A stretch of 35,441 nt of DNA from Actinocrinis puniceicyclus (GCF_018283645.1 NZ_JAGSXH010000064.1:1-35441), one strand, 5' to 3'. Shown: positions 15,674 through 24,026, counted from the stretch's first letter. Numbers and translations are program-made. The notes: a model not told the origin generated them from the sequence alone.

Positions 15674-17286
15674 GCCGCGGCGGACCTCGGCCGGACCAGC
15701 ACACGCGCGGCCGTCGCCGCGTAGAAGAGGCCCGAGGCGAGCAGCACCATGAAGTTGAACGGATCCATCGTGTACATCCGCCACAGGCACAGGCCGACCC
15801 ACGCGACGGCGGTTGTCGCCGTCCAGCCGATCATCCCGATCCAGAAGCGCTTGTTGCGCCCCTGCTTCTTCGCCGAGGAACCGGACGGCTGCCATCCCAT
15901 CCGGTTGTTGCGCAGCACGTCCCAGATCGTGAAGACGTGCGCCCAGCCGTAGACCATCCGGCACGCGTACGCCTCGAGCCGGTACGGCGCCCGGTGCCAG
16001 AGCGGGAAGACGACGCCCGCGTAGACCAGCCCGGGCACGACGTAGATGAGATTCGTCAGCTGCAGATCCCGGGGAAGACCGGCCAGCAGCGCGATCGGGA
16101 TGAGCGGCAGCAGGAAGGTCATCAGAGCGGTGTGCACATAGTAGAAGAACCCGGACAAGTAGCTCAGGCGCACCCGGAACGGCAGCTTCGACTTCCAGAA
16201 CTTGCGGCTGCCGAGCATGCTCATGTTCCCCGAGCACCAGCGGTACTGCTGGTTGACATACGCGGCGATGTTGTCCGGGCACACGCCGGTGGACAGCGCG
16301 ATCGGCAGGTACCTCAGCCGCCAGCCGCGCAGGTAGAGGTCGAATCCGGTGTGCACGTCCTCTGAATGTTCTATCAGCGTCATGCCGCCGTTGTCGTCGA
16401 GAGCCGCCCGCCGGTACACGGCGCAGGTGCCGACGCAGATGGCGCCGTCGTAGCGGGCGAGCGAGGTCTGCACGGAGCGGTAGAAAAGCTCCTGCACCGC
16501 GCCCGCGCCGCGCTCCAGCCAGGTCTGCGAGTCGAGCACCCGGAAGAACTGCGGGGTCTGCACTATCCCGACGCTCGGATCCTGCATGTGCGGCAGGGTC
16601 TCGTCGAGCATGTCGGGCCTGGGCGCGAAGTCGGCGTCGAGCAGCAGGATGAACTCGCCGCGCGATATCCGGTAGCCGTAGAGCAGGTTCCCGGCCTTCT
16701 TGTACCAGCCGCGGTTGGACCGGCCGGCGTACACGTAGCCGAACTCCTGCGCCATGCGCCGCAGCTGCGGACTGTCCGAATCGTCGAGAATGTACACGTT
16801 CACGTCGCCGCGGTAGTGCGCGGCCATCAACGCGACGTGCGTCCACGTGTTGCGAAGAACCTCGACCGGTTCCCCGCAGACGGGCAGCAGCACGTCCACG
16901 GACGGGTACGTCTCCGGGTGCCAGTCGCGCACCAGCGCCCTGTGCGCGGCCAGGTCGAAGTCCCGCGTCGCCGCGTTGACGAACACCGAGATCACGAAGT
17001 ACAGGACGGTGAAGACCAGGAAGGGCAGATACACCCAGAACCACGCCGAAACCTGGATCATGCGCAGCTGGCTGTAGACCAGGAAGCCGAAGCTGAGGAC
17101 CGAGGCCCACACCAGGAGCATCGCGTTGCGCTTGACGTACGAGTACTTCTCGTGGTCGTCAGGTGGCTGCGGCAGAGACGGATCGAACGCCGGCGGGCGG
17201 CTCACGCGCGGAATCCGGCGAGCAGCGGGCGCCGGGGAAGCCTGCGGCAGGCTCTCGATGCGAGCGCCCTCGACGACGTCGGTCAC
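15670..17286 (-). CDS. Processive GT2 glycosyltransferase, cellulose-synthase-like
   Basis: 538-aa membrane enzyme that should polymerise a beta-linked polysaccharide from nucleotide sugars and extrude it. There are two N-terminal helices (about 55-105). The GT-A domain follows with the first aspartates DDSD (168-171), DAD (217-219), the catalytic base in SEDVHTG (Glu309-Asp310) and QQYRW (346-350). At least four C-terminal helices follow. No PilZ domain is present, so direct c-di-GMP control as in BcsA is not expected. The start chosen is GTG 17286, preceded by GGGAGGG at 7 nt; a TTG 11 codons upstream is possible but lacks a ribosome binding site. It is the first gene of the four-gene operon and is divergent from the CapD-like gene. 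Confidence 0.92.
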   Translation of the reverse strand: MTDVVEGARIESLPQASPAPAARRIPRVSRPPAFDPSLPQPPDDHEKYSYVKRNAMLLVWASVLSFGFLVYSQLRMIQVSAWFWVYLPFLVFTVLYFVISVFVNAATRDFDLAAHRALVRDWHPETYPSVDVLLPVCGEPVEVLRNTWTHVALMAAHYRGDVNVYILDDSDSPQLRRMAQEFGYVYAGRSNRGWYKKAGNLLYGYRISRGEFILLLDADFAPRPDMLDETLPHMQDPSVGIVQTPQFFRVLDSQTWLERGAGAVQELFYRSVQTSLARYDGAICVGTCAVYRRAALDDNGGMTLIEHSEDVHTGFDLYLRGWRLRYLPIALSTGVCPDNIAAYVNQQYRWCSGNMSMLGSRKFWKSKLPFRVRLSYLSGFFYYVHTALMTFLLPLIPIALLAGLPRDLQLTNLIYVVPGLVYAGVVFPLWHRAPYRLEAYACRMVYGWAHVFTIWDVLRNNRMGWQPSGSSAKKQGRNKRFWIGMIGWTATTAVAWVGLCLWRMYTMDPFNFMVLLASGLFYAATAARVLVRPRSAAA

Positions 17287-17419
17287 GTTGAGACCCTCCC
17301 GGACCACGAGGTCGAACAATACGAGCGCGGCAATGCTATCCCGCCGCGGCGTCGGGGCGACAGCACCGGGAGCCGGCGCGATGCGTGGAAGTTACAGCGG
17401 ACTTTGAGACCGGAACCGC

Positions 17420-17450
17420 TTGAAATCAGGGCACACGCCGTGGATACAAT
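17420..17450 (+). promoter_or_regulatory. Possible sigma-70-type promoter of the CapD-like gene
   Basis: TTGAAA at 17420-17425 and TACAAT at 17445-17450 match -35 and -10 hexamers well but are 19 bp apart, slightly longer than ideal. They lie about 87 bp before the ATG at 17537. This is the most AT-rich patch in the 250-bp divergent gap. Confidence 0.35.
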
Positions 17451-17536
17451 CGCCAATCGCCCCGGCCCGCAGCGTAGCGGCCAGAACGCCTGCCCGGCGG
17501 GCGGGCCCGTACGTCGTTTCGCAGCTAAGGGGTCGC

Positions 17537-18883
17537 ATGGAAAGCGCCGCGTCCATTCTCGACGGCATGCGCGCGGCGGTCCCCCCGGGACGGGCGAAAC
17601 TGAGCGAAGCGGACGTCCGAGCGCTCACGCGTCTGACCGAGCGGCTGCGGGCCGTGCGCCCCGACGCGCACGAGGAGTATCACCGCTTCCAGTCCATTCG
17701 CGAACGCGGCCTCAACCTGCCGCACGACGCGGTCCGCGGCTGGCTCACCGGCCGTACCGTGCTGGTCACCGGCGGTACCGGCTGCATCGGCTCGATGCTC
17801 GTGGAACAACTCGCCGCGCTCGCCCCGGCGAGGCTGGTCGTGGTCAGCCGCGGGACGGTGCAGCCGTGGCGGCTGTTGCCGGGCGCGGAATACCTGCAAG
17901 CGGACATCAGGGATCAGCGCCGCATAGCGGAGCTCTTCACCGAGGTGCGCCCCGAGATCGTGTTCCACGTCGCGGCCCAGCGGGAGCCCGGACGCGCCGA
18001 GGTCGAGGTGCACCGGACGGTCACCACGAACGTGTTCGGCACCCGCAACATCCTCGACGCCGCGGCGGAACACGGCGTGCGGCACGTCGTGTGCGCCTCG
18101 ACCGGCAAGGCCCTGCGGCCCTACTCGCCCGACATCTACGCTCAGTCCAAGCGCGTGGCGGAATGGCTGATGGCGCGCGCGGCGGCGCGCGGCGGCCCGC
18201 TGATCACCGCGGCCCGCTTCACCCACGTCGTGGACAACTCGATCGTCGCGGACCGGTTGCGCCGCTGGTGCAAGGCCGGAGTGGTCCGCCTGCACAGCGC
18301 GCAGATCGACTTCTACGCGCAGTCCGCGCTGGAATCGGCGCAACTGCTGCTCGCCTCCGGGCTGGGCCCGCGCCCCGGCGTGGCGCGGATGCACGCGCTG
18401 CGCAACCTGGACTGGCCGGTCAATCTGCTGGACCTGGCCCTCGGCATGCTCACGGAGACCCGCTCCAGGTCACCGATCTACATAGCCGGTTACGAGGACG
18501 GCTACGAGCCGGAGGCGTTCCCCGGGCTCTACGACCCGCGCACCGCCGGCGGCCTCAGCCCTCTGATCAACGCGTTCGAGGCCGCGTCCGTCGTGCCGGG
18601 CGACTGCGCCGAGACCGACGCCTTCGAGCTGCACGCGCCCGGCGACGACGGCGCGCCACTGCGCGCGCTGGCAGAACTCGAAGACGCCTGTGGCGCGAGC
18701 GGAGATCCGTGCGTGCTGCGCGGTCCCTTCGAGCAGCTGTCGCTGGCGCTGCTGCACAGCACCCTGCGGGACGTGCCCAAGCCGGCGCTCGCCCGGTCGA
18801 TTCAGCTCGCCACCGCGCGCGGCGCGGCGCCCCATCAGGCGCACGATCGGCTCTTGGACGCGCTGCGGCACTGGGCCGGCTGA
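17537..18883 (+). CDS. CapD/FlaA1-like nucleotide-sugar epimerase/dehydratase (extended SDR)
   Basis: 448-aa protein. After a ~75-residue helical N-terminus, the NAD(P)-binding Rossmann motif is TVLVTGGTGCIGSMLVEQL, with the adenine-side acidic strand LQADIRD. The active site is CASTGKALRPYSPDIYAQSKRVAE, giving the YxxxK pair. This resembles the Polysacc_synt_2 group acting on UDP-GlcNAc-type sugars, though it lacks the membrane domain of FlaA1/WbpM. The ATG at 17537 has AAGGGG at 4 nt. A longer in-frame start would have no ribosome binding site. It is divergent from the GT2 operon, so supply of a modified sugar to that polymer is plausible. The C-terminal ~120 residues match nothing I recognise. 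Confidence 0.8.
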   Translation: MESAASILDGMRAAVPPGRAKLSEADVRALTRLTERLRAVRPDAHEEYHRFQSIRERGLNLPHDAVRGWLTGRTVLVTGGTGCIGSMLVEQLAALAPARLVVVSRGTVQPWRLLPGAEYLQADIRDQRRIAELFTEVRPEIVFHVAAQREPGRAEVEVHRTVTTNVFGTRNILDAAAEHGVRHVVCASTGKALRPYSPDIYAQSKRVAEWLMARAAARGGPLITAARFTHVVDNSIVADRLRRWCKAGVVRLHSAQIDFYAQSALESAQLLLASGLGPRPGVARMHALRNLDWPVNLLDLALGMLTETRSRSPIYIAGYEDGYEPEAFPGLYDPRTAGGLSPLINAFEAASVVPGDCAETDAFELHAPGDDGAPLRALAELEDACGASGDPCVLRGPFEQLSLALLHSTLRDVPKPALARSIQLATARGAAPHQAHDRLLDALRHWAG

Positions 18884-18917
18884 GCCGCGTCACGCGCAAG
18901 CCCCGTGATACGGCGAC

Positions 18918-18943
18918 GGGCGACGGGGTTCAGCCCGTCGCCC
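18918..18943. terminator. Bidirectional hairpin terminator between convergent genes
   Basis: GGGCGACGGG (18918-18927) and CCCGTCGCCC (18934-18943) form a perfect 10-bp stem with a 6-nt loop in the 89-bp gap between the convergent CapD-like and pseudokinase genes. There is no U-tract, as is usual for actinobacterial terminators. Confidence 0.65.
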
Positions 18944-18972
18944 GCGGTCGTTCGCCCGTCCGGACCGGCCGA

Positions 18973-20892
18973 TCAGCTTCCCGTCGACAGATAAGGAATC
19001 AGCTGGTTGATCTGCGTGGCGAATCCGGCAGGTACCCCGCTGCCGCCCAGCGCCGCGCGCAGTTGGCTGATCCCTTGCTGTACCGAGGTTCTCGACGCGA
19101 TCTGCTGTTGCAGCGTATTGACCGCCTGGTTCAACGGGCCCTGCGCCCGCTGCGGGATCTGCCCGGCCGCCTCGGCCTGCGAGACGGCCTGCTTGATCTG
19201 TTGCAAGGCCTGGCTCGGGCCGGCGGGCGCGGTGGCCAGCGGCTTGACCGAGTAAGCGGGCGTCGGGCTCGCGCCGGCACCCGTCGCGGCCGACGCCGTC
19301 GCCGTGGCGCTCGCCGAGGGCAGCGCGCTCGGTGCGGAACCGCCGGCGAGCTGCCCGGCGGATGCGCTGGCAGCGGCGCCGGTCGTCTGTCCGGTCGGGG
19401 ATTGTCCGGTGCCGGCCCGCGGGCCGCCCGGGCTCGCAGAGGGCGAAGTTCCGCCGCCGCCGCTCAGCGCCCAGGCGATGGCGCCGCCGGCCACCACGAC
19501 GATGGCGATCGCGACGTAGAGCGCTGATTTCGGGTGGCGGCGCGAGGGTGGGCTGTGCCGTCCGGACGGCGAGGCCGCCGGGGTCAGCGGGGCCGCGGCG
19601 AGAGCGGTGGCGAGCGCGCCACCCGATCCGCGCCGGCGTGAACCGCCGCGGCCACCGCCGCTCGAAGCCCGCGCGCCGGCGGCGGCGGCCACACCCGCGG
19701 CAGCACCGACACCCGCGCCGACCAGTTCCCGGGCGCTGCCGGCCTCCTCGACCAACTCGGCCGACTCGACCACCTCCGCGCCCTCGACCAACTCGGCCGA
19801 CTCGACCACCTCCGCGCCCTGGACCACCTCCGCGCCCTGGACCACCTCCGCGGCTTCGGCCCGAGCCTCGCCCTGCGCGAGGAGCACTCCGACTGCCGCG
19901 CCCACCGCGGCGGCCTGCGCCGCCTGCGCACCCGCCGCCTGCGCGGCCTCGTCCTCGCGGATACGCAGCGCCGCGGCCAACTGGGCCACGGTGGGCCGCG
20001 CGGCCGCCTCGCCGAGCGCCGCCACCAGCAGCGCGGCCAGTTCGGCGCGCAGCCCGTAGGTCGCCACCAGATTGGCCTCGGCCCAGGCGCGCCGCCGCTC
20101 GACCAGTTCCAGGGTCAGCAACTGCGGCGCCGCCGCGCTCTCAGGGCTCGAACCCGCGTCGAAGCCGACGCCGAACTCCGCCTCCACCGCATCGACCCCG
20201 GCCAGGGCGACGCACGCCAGCCACGCCAGCGCGTACACGTCGGCCGCGGTTGTCAGCTCACTGTCCGAAGCCGCCTCCAGCGCCGCGGCCGCCGCCAGGT
20301 CGATCAGCACCGCGCCGCGCTCGGCCAGCAGGAACGAATAAGCGGACAGATGCCCGTGAACCAGCTCGATCTCGTGCAACACCTTGAGCACGTCGGCGAT
20401 CGCGCCGAGCACCGCGAAGACCTCGGCCTCGGTCAGCGCGCCGCGCAGCAGCACCGTGGCCAGGCTTTCCGCCTCTACCGGCTCCAGCACGACGTAACCG
20501 ACCCGGCTGACCACCGCGTCGGTGACGACCTCGACCTCGACCGCCTCATCGGCCGCGTCGCCGACCGCCGCATCAACGTTCCGTGTGACATCGACCGCCG
20601 CGAGTTCGACCTCGATCTCGCCGAAGTCCAGGATCGCGGGCAGCGCCGGGTGGTTCATCCGGCGCAGCGCCGAGACCACACCCGCCAGATGCTCGCCCGA
20701 GGCCACGACGCCCTGCGAGGCAGCCAGCTGAAGCCAGACCTCGGCGCCGCGGCTCTCGTCCAGCGCGAGCCAGTACTCGTATTCGACGCCGGTAAGAGTG
20801 CTGTCGGCGACGGCGAAGCGGGTCAGCCGCTCGACCACGCGATAGCGGTCGGCGACGACGGCGCCCTGCCCGATTGCGGATATCCCCACCAC
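18973..20892 (-). CDS. Membrane-anchored protein pseudokinase with extracytoplasmic domain
   Basis: 639-aa protein laid out like an actinobacterial Ser/Thr kinase: kinase fold (about 15-310), low-complexity juxtamembrane region, one TM helix (ALYVAIAIVVVAGGAIAWAL, about 457-476), Ser/Thr/Ala linker and a C-terminal helical domain of ~75 residues (QALQQIKQAV ... LIPYLSTGS). The catalytic residues are gone: the VAIK lysine position reads VWLQLA, HRDLKxxN reads HGHLSAYSF, and DFG reads DLA. The fold is still recognisable from ADVYALAWLACVALAG. It should therefore act as a scaffold or sensor rather than a phosphotransferase. Six tandem hexapeptides precede the TM. The start GTG 20892 fits a leaderless -10 (TACAGT); GTG 20928 is a longer alternative. 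Confidence 0.82.
   Translation of the reverse strand: MVGISAIGQGAVVADRYRVVERLTRFAVADSTLTGVEYEYWLALDESRGAEVWLQLAASQGVVASGEHLAGVVSALRRMNHPALPAILDFGEIEVELAAVDVTRNVDAAVGDAADEAVEVEVVTDAVVSRVGYVVLEPVEAESLATVLLRGALTEAEVFAVLGAIADVLKVLHEIELVHGHLSAYSFLLAERGAVLIDLAAAAALEAASDSELTTAADVYALAWLACVALAGVDAVEAEFGVGFDAGSSPESAAAPQLLTLELVERRRAWAEANLVATYGLRAELAALLVAALGEAAARPTVAQLAAALRIREDEAAQAAGAQAAQAAAVGAAVGVLLAQGEARAEAAEVVQGAEVVQGAEVVESAELVEGAEVVESAELVEEAGSARELVGAGVGAAAGVAAAAGARASSGGGRGGSRRRGSGGALATALAAAPLTPAASPSGRHSPPSRRHPKSALYVAIAIVVVAGGAIAWALSGGGGTSPSASPGGPRAGTGQSPTGQTTGAAASASAGQLAGGSAPSALPSASATATASAATGAGASPTPAYSVKPLATAPAGPSQALQQIKQAVSQAEAAGQIPQRAQGPLNQAVNTLQQQIASRTSVQQGISQLRAALGGSGVPAGFATQINQLIPYLSTGS
19744..19851 (-). 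repeat. Six tandem 18-bp units inside the pseudokinase gene
   Basis: Six in-frame 18-nt units encode AEVVQG, AEVVQG, AEVVES, AELVEG, AEVVES and AELVEE. Two neighbouring units are identical and the rest differ by a few bases, indicating recent duplication. The repeat is acidic and hydrophobic with a six-residue period, and sits between the kinase-like fold and the membrane helix. Confidence 0.9.
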
Positions 20893-20899
20893 GCGCGGC

Positions 20900-20905
20900 A
20901 CTGTA
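20900..20905 (-). promoter_or_regulatory. Predicted -10 box of a leaderless pseudokinase transcript
   Basis: On the minus strand TACAGT ends 7 nt before GTG 20892. No ribosome binding site is visible. This is the main reason for preferring that start. Confidence 0.4.
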
Positions 20906-20988
20906 CACCAGAACACGACGGGAGCCACAGGTCTGGATCCCGCCGTGTTCGGACCGTGATTTTGCAGGTCCGGCCTGGGTTCGGCGGC

Positions 20989-22254
20989 TCAGCCCAGCGC
21001 CTGCGCGAGATCGGCGAGCAGGTCGGCCCGGTCCTCGATGCCCACGGACAGCCGCACCAGGTCCGCCGGGACCTCCAGCGGGGAACCGGCGGCCGCCATG
21101 TGCGTCATCCGGCCCGGGTGCTCGATCAGCGACTCGACGCCGCCGAGCGACTCTCCGAGCGTGAACAGCCGTGTGCGGCCGCACAGCTCGACGGCCGCGG
21201 ACTCACCGTCGGCGTGCCGGAAGGAGACCATGCCGCCGAAGCCGCTCATCTGCTTCGCCGCGATCTCGTGCCCCGGATGCCCGGGCAGACCGGGGTAACG
21301 CACCTCGGCCACCTTCGGGTGCGCGACCAGCAGTTGCGCGACGGCCTCCGCGTTCGCGCAGTGCCGGTCCATCCGCACCGCCAGGGTCTTGATACCGCGC
21401 AGGGTGAGCCAGGCGTCGAACGGTCCGGCGACCGCGCCCATCGAGTTCTGGTGGAACGCCAGCCGCTCCCCCAGCCCCGCGTCCGCCACGACGAGGGCGC
21501 CGCCGACGACGTCCGAGTGCCCGCCGATGTATTTGGTGGTCGAGTGCACCACCACGTCGGCGCCGAGCGCGAGCGGCTGCTGAAGATAGGGCGTGGCGAA
21601 GGTGTTGTCCACCACCAGCAGCGCGCCGGCCTCGCGGGCGATCCCGGCCAGCGCGGCGATGTCCGACACGCCGAGCAGCGGATTCGACGGCGTCTCGACC
21701 CACACGGCCTTCGTCCGCCCCGGGCGCACCGCGGCGCGCACCGCCTCCGGGTCACCCGGGTCGGCGGCGGTCCAGTCCACGCCCCAGCGCTGGTACACCT
21801 TGGCGAACAGCCGGAAGGTTCCGCCGTAAGCGTCGTCGGGGATGACGACGTGGTCGCCCGGTCCGAGCACCGTGCGCAGCAGGCAGTCCTCCGCGGCCAG
21901 ACCGGAGGCGAAGGCCAGTGCCCGCGTCCCGTTCTCGATCGCGGCCAGGCATTCCTCCAGCGCGGTGCGCGTCGGGTTCGCCGACCGCGAGTACTCGTAG
22001 CCGCCGCGCAGCCCGCCGACGCCGTCCTGCTTGTAGGTGGAGACCTGGTAGATCGGTGGCACGATCGCGCCGGTCAGCGGGTCCGGCTCCTGGCCCGCGT
22101 GGATGGCGAGCGAGGCGAAGCCCCAGGGTTCCGCGTGCCCGGCATGAGCGGTCCGCTCGTCTCGGGCGGAACGATCAGGACGTTGCGGCTGGTGCCCGTG
22201 GTGCTGGTGCTGACGGTCGTGCTCGTGCCCCGTGTCGGGTTTCGACTCAGTCAT
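20989..22254 (-). CDS. metB: Cystathionine gamma-synthase with His-rich N-terminal extension
   Basis: 421-aa PLP enzyme of the Cys/Met metabolism family, condensing an acylated homoserine with cysteine to give cystathionine. From GFASLAIHAGQEPDPLTGAIVPPIYQ on it aligns closely by eye with mycobacterial MetB. It includes GGLRGGYEYSRSANPTR, IPDDAYGGTFRLF, ETPSNPLL and the PLP lysine in HSTTKYIGGHSD (Lys241), plus the C-terminal GGVESLIEHPGRMTH. The first 45 residues are extra and contain eight histidines, five of them between residues 12 and 21; the mycobacterial enzyme lacks these. The ATG at 22254 has a leaderless-type -10. Cystathionine gamma-lyase activity is the main alternative. Confidence 0.93.
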   Translation of the reverse strand: MTESKPDTGHEHDRQHQHHGHQPQRPDRSARDERTAHAGHAEPWGFASLAIHAGQEPDPLTGAIVPPIYQVSTYKQDGVGGLRGGYEYSRSANPTRTALEECLAAIENGTRALAFASGLAAEDCLLRTVLGPGDHVVIPDDAYGGTFRLFAKVYQRWGVDWTAADPGDPEAVRAAVRPGRTKAVWVETPSNPLLGVSDIAALAGIAREAGALLVVDNTFATPYLQQPLALGADVVVHSTTKYIGGHSDVVGGALVVADAGLGERLAFHQNSMGAVAGPFDAWLTLRGIKTLAVRMDRHCANAEAVAQLLVAHPKVAEVRYPGLPGHPGHEIAAKQMSGFGGMVSFRHADGESAAVELCGRTRLFTLGESLGGVESLIEHPGRMTHMAAAGSPLEVPADLVRLSVGIEDRADLLADLAQALG

Positions 22255-22260
22255 ACCGAC

Positions 22261-22266
22261 AGGCTA
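22261..22266 (-). promoter_or_regulatory. Predicted -10 box of a leaderless metB transcript
   Basis: On the minus strand TAGCCT is followed by 6 nt and then the metB ATG. No Shine-Dalgarno precedes the ATG. Confidence 0.45.
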
Positions 22267-22347
22267 TGCCGATCCACCGCACCCGTCGCGCGCCGCCCGC
22301 GACCCGCCGTCAGTAGTCCCGCCAAGCGCTGTCGGCCTTCAGCCCAG

Positions 22348-22617
22348 TCAACTGCTTGTCGCGACGCGGGCCGTGTCCGGCGCCGCCCGGCGCGCCAGCC
22401 GCCGAGCGCGGCGTTTCGCGATCACCCGCTCGTGCGCCAGGCAGGTCGCGACGAGTATCGCCGCACCGACTGCCGCGATCACCACCAAGGTCACCACCAG
22501 CGCGGCCCACTCGCCGGGCAGCGCCCGTTCCAATCCGCCCCGCGCTCCGCGTGTACCGGCCCGTGTCACCGCGTCCGCCGCCGCGATCTCAACCGCGTGG
22601 CCGCCGCTCCAGATCAT
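22348..22617 (-). CDS. Small single-span membrane protein, function unknown
   Basis: 89-aa protein. Residues 1-36 are mixed and probably outside. Residues 37-60 (WAALVVTLVVIAAVGAAILVATCL) form one clear membrane helix. The remainder is strongly basic (KRRARRLARR), consistent with a cytoplasmic tail by the positive-inside rule. The ATG at 22617 is preceded by GAGGAG at 5 nt, a good ribosome binding site that supports a real gene. It is divergent from msrA and lies about 90 bp upstream of metB on the same strand, but metB has its own apparent promoter. I do not recognise a family. Confidence 0.6.
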   Translation of the reverse strand: MIWSGGHAVEIAAADAVTRAGTRGARGGLERALPGEWAALVVTLVVIAAVGAAILVATCLAHERVIAKRRARRLARRAAPDTARVATSS

Positions 22618-22857
22618 CACGGCTCCTCGACTCGTCTGCTGGAAGCCTCCCGCTACCCCGTCCCCGCCGGAGCATCCCCGCGAGGCGTGCGCGGGGTTCG
22701 GAAGCAGCATCCGCGGTGCGCAGTCTCCGGTGTGCGAGGTGCGTGGGCGGTGCGTGGGCGGTGCCTGGAAGCAGTCGAGCCGAGTGCGCACCGGTGGACG
22801 GAATCCGTGGGGCGCCGCACGCGTTGACGAAACAGTCGAAGAAGGAGGCCGAAGGCC

Positions 22858-23577
22858 GTGTTCCGCTTCACCAACCCGTTCAAGGACCGTCTCCCGGGCC
22901 CAGGCGAGGCGTTGCCCGGCAGGCAGAGCCGTCCGTTCCGCCTGGCCGGCGCGCACACGGTGCTCGGCACCTCGATCGAGGACCTGCCGCAGGGCCACGA
23001 GCAGGCGGTCTTCGGCCTCGGCTGCTTCTGGGGCGCCGAGCGCAAGTTCTGGTGGCACGACGATGTCTACTCCACCGCCGTCGGTTACGCGGGCGGCAGC
23101 ACACCGCATCCGACGTACGAGGAGGTGTGCTCCGGCTTGACCGGACACGCCGAGGTGGTGCGTGTGGTCTACGACCCGAAGGTCGTGTCTTACGAGTCGC
23201 TGCTCAAGCTCTTCTGGGAGTCCCACGACCCGACGCAGGGCAACCGTCAGGGCAACGACGTCGGCACCCAGTACCGGTCGCTGATCCAGTACTTCACGCA
23301 GGACCAGCGCAGGGCGGCCGAGGCGAGCCGCGCCGCGTATCAGCAGGTCCTCACCGCCGCCGGGCATGGCGCGATCACGACCGCGATCGAGCCGGCCACC
23401 GAGTTCTACTACGCGGAGGACTACCACCAGCAGTACCTGTCGGACGCCAAGAACCCGAACGGCTACTGCGGCCTCGGCGGGATCGGCGTCGAGCTGAGCG
23501 ACCCCGGCGAGGACGCCTGGGGTTCCTGCCCGACCGGCCTGATCGCCACCGACGGCAGCGTCACCACCGCCGGCTGA
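22858..23577 (+). CDS. msrA: Peptide-methionine (S)-S-oxide reductase
   Basis: 239-aa repair enzyme that reduces methionine-S-sulfoxide in proteins and free methionine. The catalytic motif [13 protein letters not shown] gives Cys56, followed by STAVGYAGG, the conserved [11 protein letters not shown] and TQYRS. A recycling cysteine lies in [10 protein letters not shown] (Cys204), with another near the C-terminus (GSCPTG). The N-terminal 45 residues are the extension usual for the longer actinobacterial MsrA ([19 protein letters not shown]). The GTG start is preceded by AGGAGG with about 9 nt spacing. Thioredoxin is the expected reductant. Confidence 0.96.
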   Translation: MFRFTNPFKDRLPGPGEALPGRQSRPFRLAGAHTVLGTSIEDLPQGHEQAVFGLGCFWGAERKFWWHDDVYSTAVGYAGGSTPHPTYEEVCSGLTGHAEVVRVVYDPKVVSYESLLKLFWESHDPTQGNRQGNDVGTQYRSLIQYFTQDQRRAAEASRAAYQQVLTAAGHGAITTAIEPATEFYYAEDYHQQYLSDAKNPNGYCGLGGIGVELSDPGEDAWGSCPTGLIATDGSVTTAG

Positions 23578-23633
23578 CCGGGCATCGCGCGGCCGGATCG
23601 CCCGCGGTAGGCGGGAAATCGGCCCCTGGCGCG

Positions 23634-23639
23634 TAAGCT
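23634..23639 (+). promoter_or_regulatory. Predicted -10 box of a leaderless small gene
   Basis: TAAGCT is followed by GAGGGC and then the ATG at 23646, the 6-nt spacing expected for leaderless transcription. GAGGGC could also act as a very close Shine-Dalgarno, but the spacing would be too short. Confidence 0.4.
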
Positions 23640-23645
23640 GAGGGC

Positions 23646-23855
23646 ATGGACTCCACCAGCTTTATCATCGCGACCGACACCGGCAGTTACTGGGGCAGAT
23701 CGTTCGGAAGGGACGGCGCCACGTTCGTGCGGGCCAATGCCTACCAGTACGACTCCGCCGACCTGGCCGCCGCCGAGATCGCCACATTGGTGGCCGCGGG
23801 TGACTCCCGTGCCTACCACGTCGAGGCGTCGGCCCCCGCCCGCAGGCGCTACTGA
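23646..23855 (+). CDS. Small conserved-looking protein, function unknown
   Basis: 69-aa soluble protein, MDSTSFIIATDTGSYWGRSF to the basic end ARRRY. The composition is rich in Ala, Asp and Tyr, with no cysteine and no membrane segment. Segment DSADLAAAEIATLVAAGDS is a predicted amphipathic helix. Codon bias matches neighbouring genes and a leaderless-type -10 precedes the ATG. It lies 68 bp after msrA on the same strand but seems to have its own promoter. A perfect 13-bp hairpin follows about 90 bp downstream. I do not recognise the family. Confidence 0.6.
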   Translation: MDSTSFIIATDTGSYWGRSFGRDGATFVRANAYQYDSADLAAAEIATLVAAGDSRAYHVEASAPARRRY

Positions 23856-23942
23856 CCGCGCGGGGCGCCGCGGCCTCGCCCGCGCCACCTCTCAACCAGG
23901 GCCTTGGACCTAATGGGCCGCGGCGTTGAACGCAAACGAGTT

Positions 23943-23973
23943 CGGGACCGCCGGAGCGAATCCGGCGGTCCCG
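23943..23973. terminator. Strong bidirectional hairpin terminator
   Basis: A perfect 13-bp stem (23943-23955 with 23961-23973; half-site CGGGACCGCCGGA) and a 5-nt loop GCGAA lie between the convergent small gene and the cold-shock gene. The symmetrical position and stability point to termination from both sides; no U-tract follows. Confidence 0.75.
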
Positions 23974-24026
23974 ACTCTCAGCCTCAGATGGGTTCGCCCT
24001 GAAGCCGTACCAAAGATCCGCTCAGA

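Noticed and set aside
16366-19527. Very long open frame on the plus strand opposite the GT2 gene and through the CapD-like gene
   Set aside because: It is Arg/Pro/Gly-rich without domains, lies opposite a gene with clear catalytic motifs and crosses a strong hairpin; long antisense frames are expected in very GC-rich DNA.
22739-22760. Tandem 11-bp repeat GTGCGTGGGCG x2 upstream of msrA
   Set aside because: Only two copies in a GT/GC-biased spacer, without symmetry or relation to the start; probably simple slippage.
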